Origin: Chloroflexota bacterium
GTDB taxonomy: Bacteria > Chloroflexota > Limnocylindria > P2-11E
Direction of reading: 5' to 3'
DNA length: 43,583 nucleotides
Assembly: GCA_005889275.1 (NCBI GenBank)
Contig: VBFI01000048.1
Coordinates: 1 to 43,583 of the forward strand
Part shown: in pieces, positions 1 through 8,200 of the stretch
Layout: each line of letters opens with the position of its first letter
Position numbering within the stretch: position 1 is the stretch's first letter
Translations under genes and position numbers: made by a program
Notes under the pieces: generated by a model
Database searches by the model: none
What the model saw: only the letters and a program-made list of their open reading frames with translations
What the model was told of the DNA's origin: nothing

Positions 1-2
1 CG

Positions 3-299
3 TACGTCTCCTACATGGGCGAGGCCCTCGAGACGAAGGTGCAGTCCATCACGACCGGACATCCGCGGACGATCTTCCTCGACGCGAAGGACCGCGTGCT
101 CTGCAGTGGCAAGCGCGTCGCGATCGTCGACGACGTCATCTCCACCGGAAGCACGCTGGCCGCGATGCGCGACCTCGTGCGCCGCGCCGGCGGACGCATC
201 GTGGCCGAAGCGGCGGTGTTCACCGAGGGTGACGCGCAGGAATGGACGGAGGTCATCGCGCTCGGCCACCTACCGTTGATGGAGCAGACCCCGAAGTGA
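3..299 (+). CDS. Purine-type phosphoribosyltransferase, C-terminal part (cut by window edge)
   Basis: This is the C-terminal end of a type I phosphoribosyltransferase. The PRPP-binding loop [13 protein letters not shown] (hydrophobics, two Asp, then a Thr/Ser-Gly-rich turn) is intact. The family transfers a nucleobase or similar group to or from 5-phosphoribosyl-1-pyrophosphate in the cytoplasm, and the tail resembles adenine/xanthine phosphoribosyltransferases. The frame stays open to the window edge and codes YVSY just before the ATG at 15, so the gene very probably begins upstream and that ATG is internal. Its stop overlaps the GTG start of the next gene (GTGA), so the two are translationally coupled. 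Being coupled to a molybdenum hydroxylase could mean purine salvage, but the next gene looks more like an aromatic acyl-CoA reductase. The substrate is undetermined. Confidence 0.8.
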   Translation, partial: YVSYMGEALETKVQSITTGHPRTIFLDAKDRVLCSGKRVAIVDDVISTGSTLAAMRDLVRRAGGRIVAEAAVFTEGDAQEWTEVIALGHLPLMEQTPK

Positions 300-2698
300 G
301 TGAGCTGTCGATCCTGGGGCAGCGCCGACCGAAGGTGAACTCGTGGGCCCACCTGACCGGCGAGGCGCGCTACGCGGACGATCTCTTCCTGCCGCGCATG
401 CTGTACGGCCGGCTCCTGCGCTCCACCCGGGCGCACGCGCGCATCCGCCGCATCGACGTCTCTCGCGCGGCAGCGCACCCGGGCGTCGTCGCGGTCGTCA
501 CCGGCGCGGACATGCCCGCGAAGATGGGAATCATGCCGTCGACGCAGGACGAGACGGCGCTCGCGGTGGACAAGGTCCGTTACGTCGGAGAGCCGGTCGC
601 GGCGGTCGCGGCGCTCGACGAGGACACCGCGTACGACGCGCTCTCGCTGATCGAGGTCGTCTACGAGGACCTCGATCCCATCTTCACGATCGAGGAGGCG
701 CTCGAGCGAGAGGACGTGAAGATCCACGAAGAGGCGCGCCGCGCGAACGTCTTCAAGGAGGTCCACCTGAGCTTCGGGGACCTCGACGCCGGATACGCGG
801 CGGCCGACCACGTGCGCGACGACTGGTTCTTCTTCGAGGGCAACACCCACGCTCCCATGGAGTCGCATAGCGCGGTCGCGCAATACGGCGCCGACGACAA
901 GCTCACCCTCTGGACGTCGACGCAGGTCCCCCACTACCTGCACCGCGAGCTCGAGAAGGTGCTCGGGCTCCCGCGCTCGCGCATCCGGGTCATCGCGACG
1001 CCGAACGGCGGCGCCTTCGGCGGGAAGAGCGATCCGTTCGGTCATGAGTTCGCGGCGGCGCTCCTCGCCCTCCGCACCAGGCGGCCGGTGAAGATCACGC
1101 TCGATCGCGAGGAGGTCTTCTACGCGCATCGCGGCCGGCATCCCGTGAAGATGCGCATCCGGACCGGGACCAAACGCGACGGCGAGATCACCGCGGTCCA
1201 CTACCAGAGCTGGCTCGACGGCGGCGCGTACGCGTCCTACGGGATCGCGACGACGTACTACACCGGCGCGCTCCTCACGGTCACGTACCGCATCCCCGCG
1301 TACAAGTTCGACGGCGTGCGCGTCTACACGAACAAGCCGCCATGCGGCCCAAAGCGCGGACACGGGACGACCCAGCCGCGCTACGGCTTCGAATGCCAGC
1401 TCGACAAGATCGCCGAGGATCTCGGCCTGGACCCGCTCGAGTACCGCAAGCGCATCCTCCAGCCGGCGAACTCGCGCACGGTAAACGACCTCCGCATCAC
1501 GTCGATGGGTCTCGGCGAATGCCTCGACGCCCTCGGTCGGGCGACCCGCTTCTCCGACCGTCGCGGCCAGCTCGGTCGCGGCAAGGGCATCGGCATCGCC
1601 GGAAGCGCGTACATCTCGGGCGCGGGCCTTCCGATCTATTGGAACGAGATGCCGCACTCCGGCGCTGAGATCCGCATCGATCGCGGCGGCGGGGTCACCG
1701 TGATGTGCGGGACCGCCGAGATCGGTCAGGGGTCCGACAACGTGCTCGCGTCCGTCGCGGCGGAGACGCTCGGCATCATGCCGTCCGACGTCCACGTCGT
1801 GTCGGGAGATACCTCCCTCGCGCCGGTCGACCTGGGAAGCTACTCGAGCCGCGTGACGTTCATGGCCGGGAACGCGGTGAAGGACGCCGCTACGAAGCTC
1901 CGCTCGCGGCTGCTCGCGGTCGCGGCCGAGCGGCTCGAGGTGCCGGCCGATCGACTTCTCTCCGCGTACCGGCGGATCTACGACCGCGCGGATCCCGAGA
2001 AGTTCCTCCCGTTCGCGGACGCGGCCGTGCTCGCCGAGTCGAAGGACGGGCCGCTCGTCGCGGCCGGAAGCTACACGCCACCGAAGGGGATCGGCGGCAC
2101 GTTCAAAGGCGCCGGCGTCGGGCCGACGCCCGCGTACTCGTACCAGGCGGCGGTCGCCGAGGTCAGCGTCGACCTCGAGACGGGCACGGTGACGGTCGAC
2201 AAGATCACGACCGCGCACGACTGCGGGCGCGCGCTCAACCCGGCGAACGTCGAGGGTCAGGTCGAAGGTGCCGCGTACATGGGCTACGGCGAGATCATCG
2301 GGGAGGAGCAGGTCTTCCGTGGCGGCCTGCACAAGAAGCCGTCGCTCCTCGATTACAAGATCCCGACCTCGCTCGACACGCCCGCGCTCGAGGTGATCGT
2401 CGTGGAGAGCGTCGACGCGGAAGGCCCGTTCGGTGCCAAAGAGGCCGGTGAAGGCCCGCTCAATCCGGTCATTCCGGCGATCGCCAACGCGGTCTATGAC
2501 GCGATCCGGGTGCGCTTCGACGAGACGCCGATCACCGCCGAGAAGGTCCTCGACGCCCTCGGCAAACGGGACAACCGCGGCATCGCGAAGTCGCGGATCG
2601 GTCCCGAGGGGCTCGGCGACGGAAAAGCCGACCCGAAACGCGCGCTGCGGCGCCTCGGTGCTTCGACCGACGCCCGCGAGCGAAAGCGGACGAGCTGA
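296..2698 (+). CDS. Molybdopterin-binding large subunit, 4-hydroxybenzoyl-CoA reductase (HcrA)-like
   Basis: This 800-residue protein is the molybdenum-cofactor subunit of a xanthine-oxidase-family hydroxylase. An N-terminal 'a/b hammerhead' domain (about 10-130) is followed by the cofactor-binding domain with NGGAFGGK at 237-244, a TSTQ segment near 207 and a C-terminal GAKEAGEGP. Glu719 in that last motif corresponds to the catalytic Glu of the family. The GAKEAGEGP and CGPKRGHG forms are, from memory, typical of 4-hydroxybenzoyl-CoA reductase alpha subunits rather than xanthine dehydrogenase or CO dehydrogenase. The GTG at 296 is preferred because it overlaps the preceding stop and directly precedes the conserved region; an upstream ATG at 242 would lie inside the previous gene. 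The stop overlaps the FAD-subunit ATG (TGATG). No 2Fe-2S partner gene is adjacent. The substrate is inferred only. Confidence 0.88.
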   Translation: MSELSILGQRRPKVNSWAHLTGEARYADDLFLPRMLYGRLLRSTRAHARIRRIDVSRAAAHPGVVAVVTGADMPAKMGIMPSTQDETALAVDKVRYVGEPVAAVAALDEDTAYDALSLIEVVYEDLDPIFTIEEALEREDVKIHEEARRANVFKEVHLSFGDLDAGYAAADHVRDDWFFFEGNTHAPMESHSAVAQYGADDKLTLWTSTQVPHYLHRELEKVLGLPRSRIRVIATPNGGAFGGKSDPFGHEFAAALLALRTRRPVKITLDREEVFYAHRGRHPVKMRIRTGTKRDGEITAVHYQSWLDGGAYASYGIATTYYTGALLTVTYRIPAYKFDGVRVYTNKPPCGPKRGHGTTQPRYGFECQLDKIAEDLGLDPLEYRKRILQPANSRTVNDLRITSMGLGECLDALGRATRFSDRRGQLGRGKGIGIAGSAYISGAGLPIYWNEMPHSGAEIRIDRGGGVTVMCGTAEIGQGSDNVLASVAAETLGIMPSDVHVVSGDTSLAPVDLGSYSSRVTFMAGNAVKDAATKLRSRLLAVAAERLEVPADRLLSAYRRIYDRADPEKFLPFADAAVLAESKDGPLVAAGSYTPPKGIGGTFKGAGVGPTPAYSYQAAVAEVSVDLETGTVTVDKITTAHDCGRALNPANVEGQVEGAAYMGYGEIIGEEQVFRGGLHKKPSLLDYKIPTSLDTPALEVIVVESVDAEGPFGAKEAGEGPLNPVIPAIANAVYDAIRVRFDETPITAEKVLDALGKRDNRGIAKSRIGPEGLGDGKADPKRALRRLGASTDARERKRTS

Positions 2699-3723
2699 TG
2701 CTCCGCCTCCCACGCTTCCGTGTGCTGTCGCCCCGCACCTACCGCGAGGCCGCGACCCTCCTTCGCGAGCATGGTGCGGCCGAGCTCGACCGCGCGCGGG
2801 GCACCCCGACGCTCCGCGTGATGCTCGTGGCCGGCGGGACCGACCTCTTCCCGAACATGAAGCGCCGCCAGTTCGCGCCCGAGCTGCTCGTGTCGCTCGC
2901 GGGCGTTCGCGACGCCGCGGGCATCCACGAGAACGGGCGTCTCGAGATCAGCGCCGGGACGACCCTCACGGCGGTCGCAGCCGACGCGCGCGTGCGCGAG
3001 CGGTACACGGCGCTCGCGCAGGCCGCCGAGGTCGTGAGCACGCCGCAGCTTCGCAACATGGGCACGATCGGCGGCAACGTCTGCCTCGACACGCGATGCA
3101 ACTGGTACGACCAGTCGCTCTTCTGGCGCACGGCGGAGGGCTTCTGCATGAAGACGAACCCCGAGGTCGTCTGCCGCGTGGCCACCTCGAGTCCACTCTG
3201 CCTCGCGGTCGCGAGCGCCGACACCGTGCCGGCGCTGCTCGTCCTCGGCGCGACCGTCCACCTCGAGGACGCCGACGGCGGCCGCGAGGTCGCGCTCGCC
3301 GATCTCTATCGCGAGGACGGCATCCGGGCGTGGGCGCTCCGGCAGGACGAGGTGCTGACGGACGTGACCGTTCCGCGCGCGGACGGCTGGCGCAGCACGT
3401 ACCTGAAGCTTCGCGACCGCGGCTCGTTCGACTTCCCGATCGCGGCCGTCGCCGCGGCCGTCCGGCACGACGGCACGCGCGTCGCCGAGGCCCGCGTCGC
3501 GATCACCGCCCTGGGCTCGCGTCCGGTCCTCGTCGCCCCGGCCGGCGCCGCGCTCGTCGGGACGAACCTCGAGGACGACGCGATCGCGGCCGCGGCGGAC
3601 GCGGTGCACAGGGCCGCTCGCCCGATGGACAACACCTCGGGGACGATCTCGCAACGCAAGCGCGCCGCGCGCGTGTTCACCGAACGCGCCCTTCGCGCGC
3701 TACGCGCCAACCTCCAGCCTTGA
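2698..3723 (+). CDS. FAD-binding medium subunit with HcrB-type [4Fe-4S] loop
   Basis: This 341-residue CoxM/XdhB-type FAD-binding subunit passes electrons from the molybdenum/2Fe-2S subunits to an external partner. FAD-binding signatures are AGGTD (45-49) and MGTIGGN (121-127). Straight after the second motif lies a cysteine-rich insertion with C129, C134, C150, C159 and C168. The C134/C150/C159/C168 spacing (16, 9, 9) is almost that of the extra [4Fe-4S] cluster in 4-hydroxybenzoyl-CoA reductase beta, and the TRCNWYDQS context matches that family as I recall it. CO-dehydrogenase CoxM lacks this loop. The ATG overlaps the stop of the large subunit. The C-terminal CO-dehydrogenase flavoprotein domain is complete (to about 335). 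Identification as HcrB-like is strong; the substrate is unproven. Confidence 0.88.
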   Translation: MLRLPRFRVLSPRTYREAATLLREHGAAELDRARGTPTLRVMLVAGGTDLFPNMKRRQFAPELLVSLAGVRDAAGIHENGRLEISAGTTLTAVAADARVRERYTALAQAAEVVSTPQLRNMGTIGGNVCLDTRCNWYDQSLFWRTAEGFCMKTNPEVVCRVATSSPLCLAVASADTVPALLVLGATVHLEDADGGREVALADLYREDGIRAWALRQDEVLTDVTVPRADGWRSTYLKLRDRGSFDFPIAAVAAAVRHDGTRVAEARVAITALGSRPVLVAPAGAALVGTNLEDDAIAAAADAVHRAARPMDNTSGTISQRKRAARVFTERALRALRANLQP

Positions 3724-3750
3724 GCGCGTCGCCCGGCCGGAGGCCGGAGA

Positions 3751-4341
3751 TTGATTGACCGAGGACCACGGGTCGTCGCGATCGTCCCCGCCGCGGGGTC
3801 CGCCGAGCGTTTTGGCGGGAAGAAGCTGCTCACCCCGATCGACGGCGAACCGCTCCTCGATCACACGATCCGGGCGCTCCTCGAAGGCGGAGCCTCAGAG
3901 ATCATCGTGGTGGTCGGCCGCGACGCGCGGGCGGAGCTCGAGCGCGACGTCAACGGGATGCTCGATCCCCGGGTGCGCGCGGTCGAGAACCCGGACCCGT
4001 CGCGCGGGATGTTCAGCTCGATCCAGGAAGGCGTCGCGCAGGCGCAGGGCGATCTGCTCCTCGTGCTTCCCGGCGACATGCCCTTCGTCTCGCCGGAGAC
4101 GGTGCGCTCGGTCATCGCCCGCTACGTCGAGCGTCCGGCGATCGTGTCGCCGCGCTACCGCGGCAAGCGTGGGCACCCGGTGGCGCTGCCGATCGCGCTC
4201 CGCGACGAGATCGGCTCCGCGGACCCGCACGGCAACCTCCACGACGTCATCAAGAAGCACCCCGAGCTGCGGGTCGATCTCGATGTGGACGACCGTGGCA
4301 TCGGACGTGACGTCGACACCGCCGCGGACCTGTCCGAGTAG
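3751..4341 (+). CDS. Molybdenum cofactor nucleotidyltransferase (MocA/MobA family)
   Basis: This 196-residue NTP-transferase has the Rossmann-like start VPAAGSAERFGGKKLL (12-27), with the nucleotide-binding G-rich loop and Lys pair. It also has LPGDMPFV (106-113), with the metal-binding Asp109, and GHPV at 141-144. MocA makes the cytosine-dinucleotide form of molybdopterin (MCD) used by xanthine-oxidase-family enzymes, and MobA makes the guanine form. The genetic link to a molybdenum hydroxylase favours MocA. The TTG start at 3751 lies 7 bp after GGAGG (3739-3743) and gives a protein of normal family length. It follows the FAD subunit by 27 bp in the same orientation, so it is likely in the same transcript. 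CTP versus GTP specificity cannot be fixed by eye. Confidence 0.82.
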   Translation: MIDRGPRVVAIVPAAGSAERFGGKKLLTPIDGEPLLDHTIRALLEGGASEIIVVVGRDARAELERDVNGMLDPRVRAVENPDPSRGMFSSIQEGVAQAQGDLLLVLPGDMPFVSPETVRSVIARYVERPAIVSPRYRGKRGHPVALPIALRDEIGSADPHGNLHDVIKKHPELRVDLDVDDRGIGRDVDTAADLSE

Positions 4342-4395
4342 CGCTCCTCGCGGCTGAACAAACGATTGCTTCCCCTCGGATTGACGGCCGAGAGG

Positions 4396-5202
4396 ATGGT
4401 CGCTACCTTGCCCAAAGACCGCCAATTCCCTTCCGGAGGGCCGCCTCTTTTGGCCGAGCCAGCCGACCCTTCACGACGCGACTTTCTCAAGGGCGCGGCG
4501 CCGGTGGTGGCGTTCATCGCGCTGGAGGCGATCGGCGGCCTCGGCATCGCGAACGGCGCCGGCCCGCGATCGACCAAGCTCTCCGACGGCGTCATCTTCC
4601 CTGATCCCTCCCTCTGCATCGGATGCCTCACGTGTGAGGTGATCTGCTCGCAGGAGCACAAGAAGGAAGGTCTGGCGAGCGTCCCCCGGATCCGGATCTT
4701 CAACGATCCGGCCACGGAGGTGGCGCCGGTGATCAAGGCCGCCTACCCCGACCGCGGCCAGTTCCACCAGGAGCCCTGCCTCCAGTGCCCGACCGCGGAA
4801 TGTCTTTACGTGTGTCCGGTCGACGCCCTCCAGGTCGAGCCGCGCACGGGCGCGCGCTTCATCCGCGAGGACACCTGCGTCTCCTGCGGCCGCTGCGCCG
4901 AGGCCTGCCCGTTCCCGATCAGCGACGAGCAGCAGGCAACGCACCCCGAACCCGAGCTCGGCCAGGTCTCGCGGATCAGCTACGACCGTGAGAAGGACAC
5001 CTTCGCGAAGTGCGACCTTTGCTACTGGCGCAACGGCGGGCCCGCGTGCGTCGAGCGCTGCCCGGTGAACGTCCGGATCCGCCAGGGGATCATCCAGAGC
5101 GATCACCTCTGCCTCGACGCGCCGGCGTCGACGCCCCAGACGTGGGCGCGGCTCCGAACGTTCCAGACCTTCGAGGGCAGCCCCGCGCAGGGCAAGGCCT
5201 AG
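4396..5202 (+). CDS. Tat-exported ferredoxin-like protein with four [4Fe-4S] motifs
   Basis: This electron-transfer subunit resembles the DmsB/FdhB/HycB iron-sulfur family. Counted from the ATG at 4396 (268 aa), a twin-arginine motif SRRDFLKG at 26-33 precedes a hydrophobic stretch (about 34-53), a Tat signal or anchor. Sixteen cysteines form four groups: C74/77/80/84, C128/131/136/140, C161/164/167/171 and C206/209/218/222, enough for four [4Fe-4S] clusters. A TTG at 4450, 9 bp after GGAGGG (4435-4440), is a credible alternative start that leaves an eight-residue n-region before the twin arginines. It sits between the molybdenum-cofactor genes and a cytochrome b, so it probably carries electrons between an extracytoplasmic oxidoreductase and the quinone pool. 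Whether it partners the HcrAB-like subunits is inference. Confidence 0.85.
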   Translation: MVATLPKDRQFPSGGPPLLAEPADPSRRDFLKGAAPVVAFIALEAIGGLGIANGAGPRSTKLSDGVIFPDPSLCIGCLTCEVICSQEHKKEGLASVPRIRIFNDPATEVAPVIKAAYPDRGQFHQEPCLQCPTAECLYVCPVDALQVEPRTGARFIREDTCVSCGRCAEACPFPISDEQQATHPEPELGQVSRISYDREKDTFAKCDLCYWRNGGPACVERCPVNVRIRQGIIQSDHLCLDAPASTPQTWARLRTFQTFEGSPAQGKA

Positions 5203-5207
5203 CGCCC

Positions 5208-6161
5208 GTGACCGTCGCGCGCTGGCTCGTCGTCCTCTGCGGCATCGCGATCGCGGTCGCGGGCGCCCTGGTCATCGCCGGGCAGGCCGGCTCCGGCGCG
5301 CAGCCGTGGGACAGCGAGCTCTCCGACAACTTCATCTTCGTCAAGGCCATCCCATTTGTCCTCGGGCTCGGCGTCGCCGTCGGCCTCCTGCGGGGACGCG
5401 GGGCACCACCGCTGCGTCGCCCCGACGGCACGGTCCGACGCTTCACGACGGGCACGGTGCTCGGGCACTGGCTCATCACGATCGGATTCGTCCTCGCGTT
5501 GCCGACGGGCATGTGGCAGTACCTCGGCGGGATCCTCGACGTGCGCGCGCCCATCGACCTCTTCCTCTTCTACCGGGTCCACTACATCGGCGGGGCGATC
5601 GTCCTGTTCAGCGTCGCCATGTTCGTCACGTCGTGGTGGCTGAGCGGCGATCGGTCGCTCCTCCCACCGCGCGGCGCGTGGCGCACTCATCTCGTGGGCG
5701 CGGCGCAGGAGCTTCCGCGCGCCGTCGGTGCGCGCGTCGCGAGGCTCCTGCGGCTCGATCTGGGCGAGCGCGTCCCGCCGCCGCAGCGGTTCACCTATTA
5801 CGAGACCGGCCTGTCATTCCCTACGTGGGCGATCGCGCTCACGCTCATCACCGTGACCGGCGTGATCAAGGCGATGCGCTACGTCGTTCCGGTGCCGGGG
5901 CCGATCCTCTACTGGTCGTCGACCCTCCACGTCGCCGCGATGGTCCTCATCGTCATCAAGGTGCTCGACCACCTGCGCTACACCCTGCCGCGCTGGCCGA
6001 TGATGGTCGCGATCGTGAAGGGCTGGGTGAGCGAGGCCGGGATTCGGGGGGTCCTCACGCCCTCGGTGCCGCCGTCCGCGCTCGGCGAGCGCCCGGTCGC
6101 CGGAGCCGAGGCACCCGGGGCACCGACACGAGCGAGCGCGATCACCGGAAGCGACCGGTGA
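5208..6161 (+). CDS. Membrane cytochrome b subunit (formate dehydrogenase gamma / cytochrome b561 type)
   Basis: This 317-residue membrane protein has about five hydrophobic spans (roughly 4-24, 43-62, 84-108, 118-145, 205-222, with another near 238-255). Histidines H87, H125, H241 and H255 lie within or next to the spans, the pattern for ligating one or two b-type haems. Such subunits anchor an iron-sulfur partner to the membrane and exchange electrons with quinone. The GTG at 5208 follows the ferredoxin stop by 5 bp and gives a hydrophobic N-terminus. The stop overlaps the next gene (GTGA). Ferredoxin plus cytochrome b is the usual two-subunit module for coupling periplasmic Mo/W enzymes to the quinone pool. 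The C-terminal 35 residues are Ala/Pro-rich and look disordered. Confidence 0.8.
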   Translation: MTVARWLVVLCGIAIAVAGALVIAGQAGSGAQPWDSELSDNFIFVKAIPFVLGLGVAVGLLRGRGAPPLRRPDGTVRRFTTGTVLGHWLITIGFVLALPTGMWQYLGGILDVRAPIDLFLFYRVHYIGGAIVLFSVAMFVTSWWLSGDRSLLPPRGAWRTHLVGAAQELPRAVGARVARLLRLDLGERVPPPQRFTYYETGLSFPTWAIALTLITVTGVIKAMRYVVPVPGPILYWSSTLHVAAMVLIVIKVLDHLRYTLPRWPMMVAIVKGWVSEAGIRGVLTPSVPPSALGERPVAGAEAPGAPTRASAITGSDR

Positions 6162-6382
6162 AGCGGCTCGCCGGAGCGCTCGCGATCGTCTGGGCGCTCG
6201 CGAACCTCGTGGTCGCCTACCTCTTTCTCACCAACGCCTTCGTCGCGAAGACCGCGATCAAGGAGGGCCCGCTCGCGCAGGCAGCGCTCTTGCTTGGTGG
6301 TCTGCTCGTGGCCGTGTTCGCCGTCCTCGTCGCGAGAGAAGGGCTCGCGCTCGTCCGCGGGACGAGCCGCGCCGACGCGTGA
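6158..6382 (+). CDS. Small two-span membrane protein of unknown function
   Basis: This 74-residue protein starts at a GTG that overlaps the cytochrome b stop by 4 bp (GTGA) and ends with the same overlap with the next gene. Two hydrophobic helices (about 4-24 and 41-62) are joined by a short charged loop (TAIKEG). I do not recognise a family. Its position, coupled on both sides in a redox-protein chain, suggests a small accessory subunit of the membrane complex or a protein helping its assembly. Confidence 0.68.
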   Translation: MKRLAGALAIVWALANLVVAYLFLTNAFVAKTAIKEGPLAQAALLLGGLLVAVFAVLVAREGLALVRGTSRADA

Positions 6383-7491
6383 TCGGGCACGGGTTGTTCC
6401 GCGCGGTCTACGTCGCGGCGTTCCTCGCGGTCGCGACGACCTACGTGAGCGCCGCGGCGACCCCGATCCGGCAGCTCACCAACACGCAGGCATCGAACAT
6501 CCGTCCGGCTTGGAGTCCCGATGGCAAGCGCATCGCGTTCCAGAGCAATCGCGACGGCCCGTACCACATCTATGTGATGGACGCCGACGGCTCGAACGGC
6601 CGCCAGCTGACGAGCGGCGATGCCGACGACCGTCACCCCGCGTGGAGCCCTGACGGCAAGCTCATCGCGATCGACTCCGGCGATCAAGTCACGCGCGAGA
6701 TCTACGTCGTCGACGCGAGCTCGCGCCAGCGGACGCAGATCACCAGGCTCGGCGGGATCGCGAGCTTCCCGAGCTGGAGCCCCGACGGCAAGCAGCTCAG
6801 CTTCTACCTCTACCAGGCGGGAGCGATGGACCTCTGGGCGACGACCCCCGGTGACAGCAACGCGATCCCGGCACGGCTGACGCGGAACCTCGCGAACGAG
6901 CAGAACAACCAATGCACGTTCGCGTGCCACTCGGCGTCGTGGTCCCCGAACGGGTCGACCATCGCGCTCTCGGACGGTGACTCGGCGCGCGTCCTGCTCA
7001 TCGCGGCGGGCGGCGGCGCCGGGACCGCGATCTCGCCGGCGGACGAGCGCAGCCACTTCCCGATCTACCTGCCGGACGGCCGCATCGTCTACGTGACCGA
7101 GCACGTCTCGCAGGACCAGAGCTGGACGGACCTCTGGACCGTCGACCCGGCGAGCGGCGACCAGCGCGCGGAGCTCGCGACGAAGGTCCAGGCGCAGGGC
7201 CCGTTCGAGTTCTCGGCCGACGCGCGGCAGCTGCTGTTCGCGTCGCCGCGAACGGGGAACTTCGAGATCTACGCGGTGACCCTCGACGCCGATGGCAAAG
7301 CCGCGCTGGCGACGCGGCCCGAGCGCATCAACCCGGACACCGTCAGCCAAGTCCCCGCGCAGAAGAGCGCGGCTCCGTTCGGCCTGCCGAGCAACGCGGA
7401 GCCGTACCTGCTCGCGTTCGGAGTGCTGGCCCTCCTCACCGTCGGGGTCGAGAGTGTCGTTCGCGCGCGCCGCCGCCGCGCGAAAAGCTAG
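6379..7491 (+). CDS. TolB/PD40-type beta-propeller protein, exported and membrane-anchored
   Basis: This 370-residue protein starts at a GTG overlapping the previous stop (GTGA). An N-terminal hydrophobic signal (about 5-27) is followed by at least three WSPDGK blades (near 50, 93 and 135) and a WSPNG blade near 195, the signature of TolB-like PD40 repeats. A C-terminal hydrophobic helix (about 341-357) ends in a run of Arg/Lys, so the propeller is probably held outside the membrane by its tail. Such propellers usually act as scaffolds or bind peptides. As last gene of the coupled chain it may help assemble the extracytoplasmic redox complex. It is not Tol-Pal TolB in the strict sense: no pal or tolA is present. 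Confidence 0.78.
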   Translation: MIGHGLFRAVYVAAFLAVATTYVSAAATPIRQLTNTQASNIRPAWSPDGKRIAFQSNRDGPYHIYVMDADGSNGRQLTSGDADDRHPAWSPDGKLIAIDSGDQVTREIYVVDASSRQRTQITRLGGIASFPSWSPDGKQLSFYLYQAGAMDLWATTPGDSNAIPARLTRNLANEQNNQCTFACHSASWSPNGSTIALSDGDSARVLLIAAGGGAGTAISPADERSHFPIYLPDGRIVYVTEHVSQDQSWTDLWTVDPASGDQRAELATKVQAQGPFEFSADARQLLFASPRTGNFEIYAVTLDADGKAALATRPERINPDTVSQVPAQKSAAPFGLPSNAEPYLLAFGVLALLTVGVESVVRARRRRAKS

Positions 7492-7811
7492 GGATCCTCG
7501 CCCCGCCCGCGCAGCAGCTCACGCCGCGACAGAGGTTTGCTCTTCCGCTCCTGCTCGGCGAGCCAGCGCGCCCGCTTCGGTGAGCTCGCCGCCGGATCGG
7601 CTCCGCTCGCGGTGGGAGCCTCGGTCGTGACCTCGCTCGCGATGTCGGCGAGCTCGTCGAGGATGAGCTGCAGCTCGTCGGCATGCATCTTCGTGATCGC
7701 CTGAAGCTTCTGCGCGAGGTCGCTGACCTCGGTGGTGTGCAGCTCCTTGAACGAACGGATCTGCTGCTCCAAACGGCGCAAGCGGACGGCGAGCTCGTCG
7801 GACGGGCTCAC
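7488..7811 (-). CDS. Hypothetical coiled-coil protein
   Basis: This 107-residue soluble protein has heptad-like spacing of Leu/Ile over about residues 7-60 (strongly charged, predicted coiled coil) and a basic, probably disordered tail from about 75. I recognise no family. Its GTG start overlaps the stop of the upstream gene by 4 bp (GTGA on the minus strand), so it is coupled to the 126-residue protein encoded at 7808-8188. Its stop overlaps the stop of the TolB-like gene on the other strand (a shared CTAG). Confidence 0.6.
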   Translation of the reverse strand: MSPSDELAVRLRRLEQQIRSFKELHTTEVSDLAQKLQAITKMHADELQLILDELADIASEVTTEAPTASGADPAASSPKRARWLAEQERKSKPLSRRELLRGRGEDP

Positions 7812-8188
7812 AGCTCCTCCATGCCGCGATGGGTCACGATCTTCGGCGCGTGCGGGTCGGCCGGCTCGGCGTAGATCGCGCTGCCGCTCTCGAGGTCGTG
7901 GACGAGCTGGTCGGCGAGCGCGGGCGCGTCATCGCGGGTGGCGACGATGATCCGCGCACCGCGGGCGACCGCGGGCGCGCGCTCGGCCAGATCCGGCGGC
8001 ACGACCAGGATCTCGAACCGTTCGGGGAGCTCGTCGAGCGCGAAGAGGCGCACGCGTATCCGCAGACCCGTACGCGCGATCCGCTTCTCGAAGCGGTGGA
8101 AGACCGCCAGCTGCGCCGTCGGGAGCTCGCCTCCGAACGCGCAGACGATCGTGGTGACGAGTCGGGCGCCGGGCGCCGGTGCTGTCAC
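7808..8188 (-). CDS. Hypothetical alpha/beta protein, possibly PTS IIB-like fold
   Basis: This 126-residue protein begins at a GTG (8188-8186), the only plausible start before the conserved-looking region. Alternating hydrophobic strands and helices (VTTIVCAFGG, FEILVVPPDLAERA, ARIIVATRDD) suggest a small Rossmann-like or PTS enzyme IIB-like domain, but I see no certain signature. The frame stays open well upstream, where it only mirrors the opposite-strand gene. It is coupled to the coiled-coil gene and is divergent from the monophosphatase homologue, with just 12 bp between the chosen starts, so promoters must lie inside coding DNA or one start is misplaced. Confidence 0.5.
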   Translation of the reverse strand: MTAPAPGARLVTTIVCAFGGELPTAQLAVFHRFEKRIARTGLRIRVRLFALDELPERFEILVVPPDLAERAPAVARGARIIVATRDDAPALADQLVHDLESGSAIYAEPADPHAPKIVTHRGMEEL

Positions 8189-8200
8189 ACTTCGGTCCCG

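Noticed and set aside
296-2698. CO dehydrogenase large subunit (CoxL form I)
   Set aside because: The active-site AYxCSFR loop is absent, and the GAKEAGEGP and CGPKRGHG forms fit 4-hydroxybenzoyl-CoA reductase better.
11-2713. A 900-residue open frame on the minus strand opposite the HcrA-like gene
   Set aside because: It is Arg/Asp/Val-rich without any domain and mirrors a well-supported plus-strand gene; high GC keeps antisense frames open.
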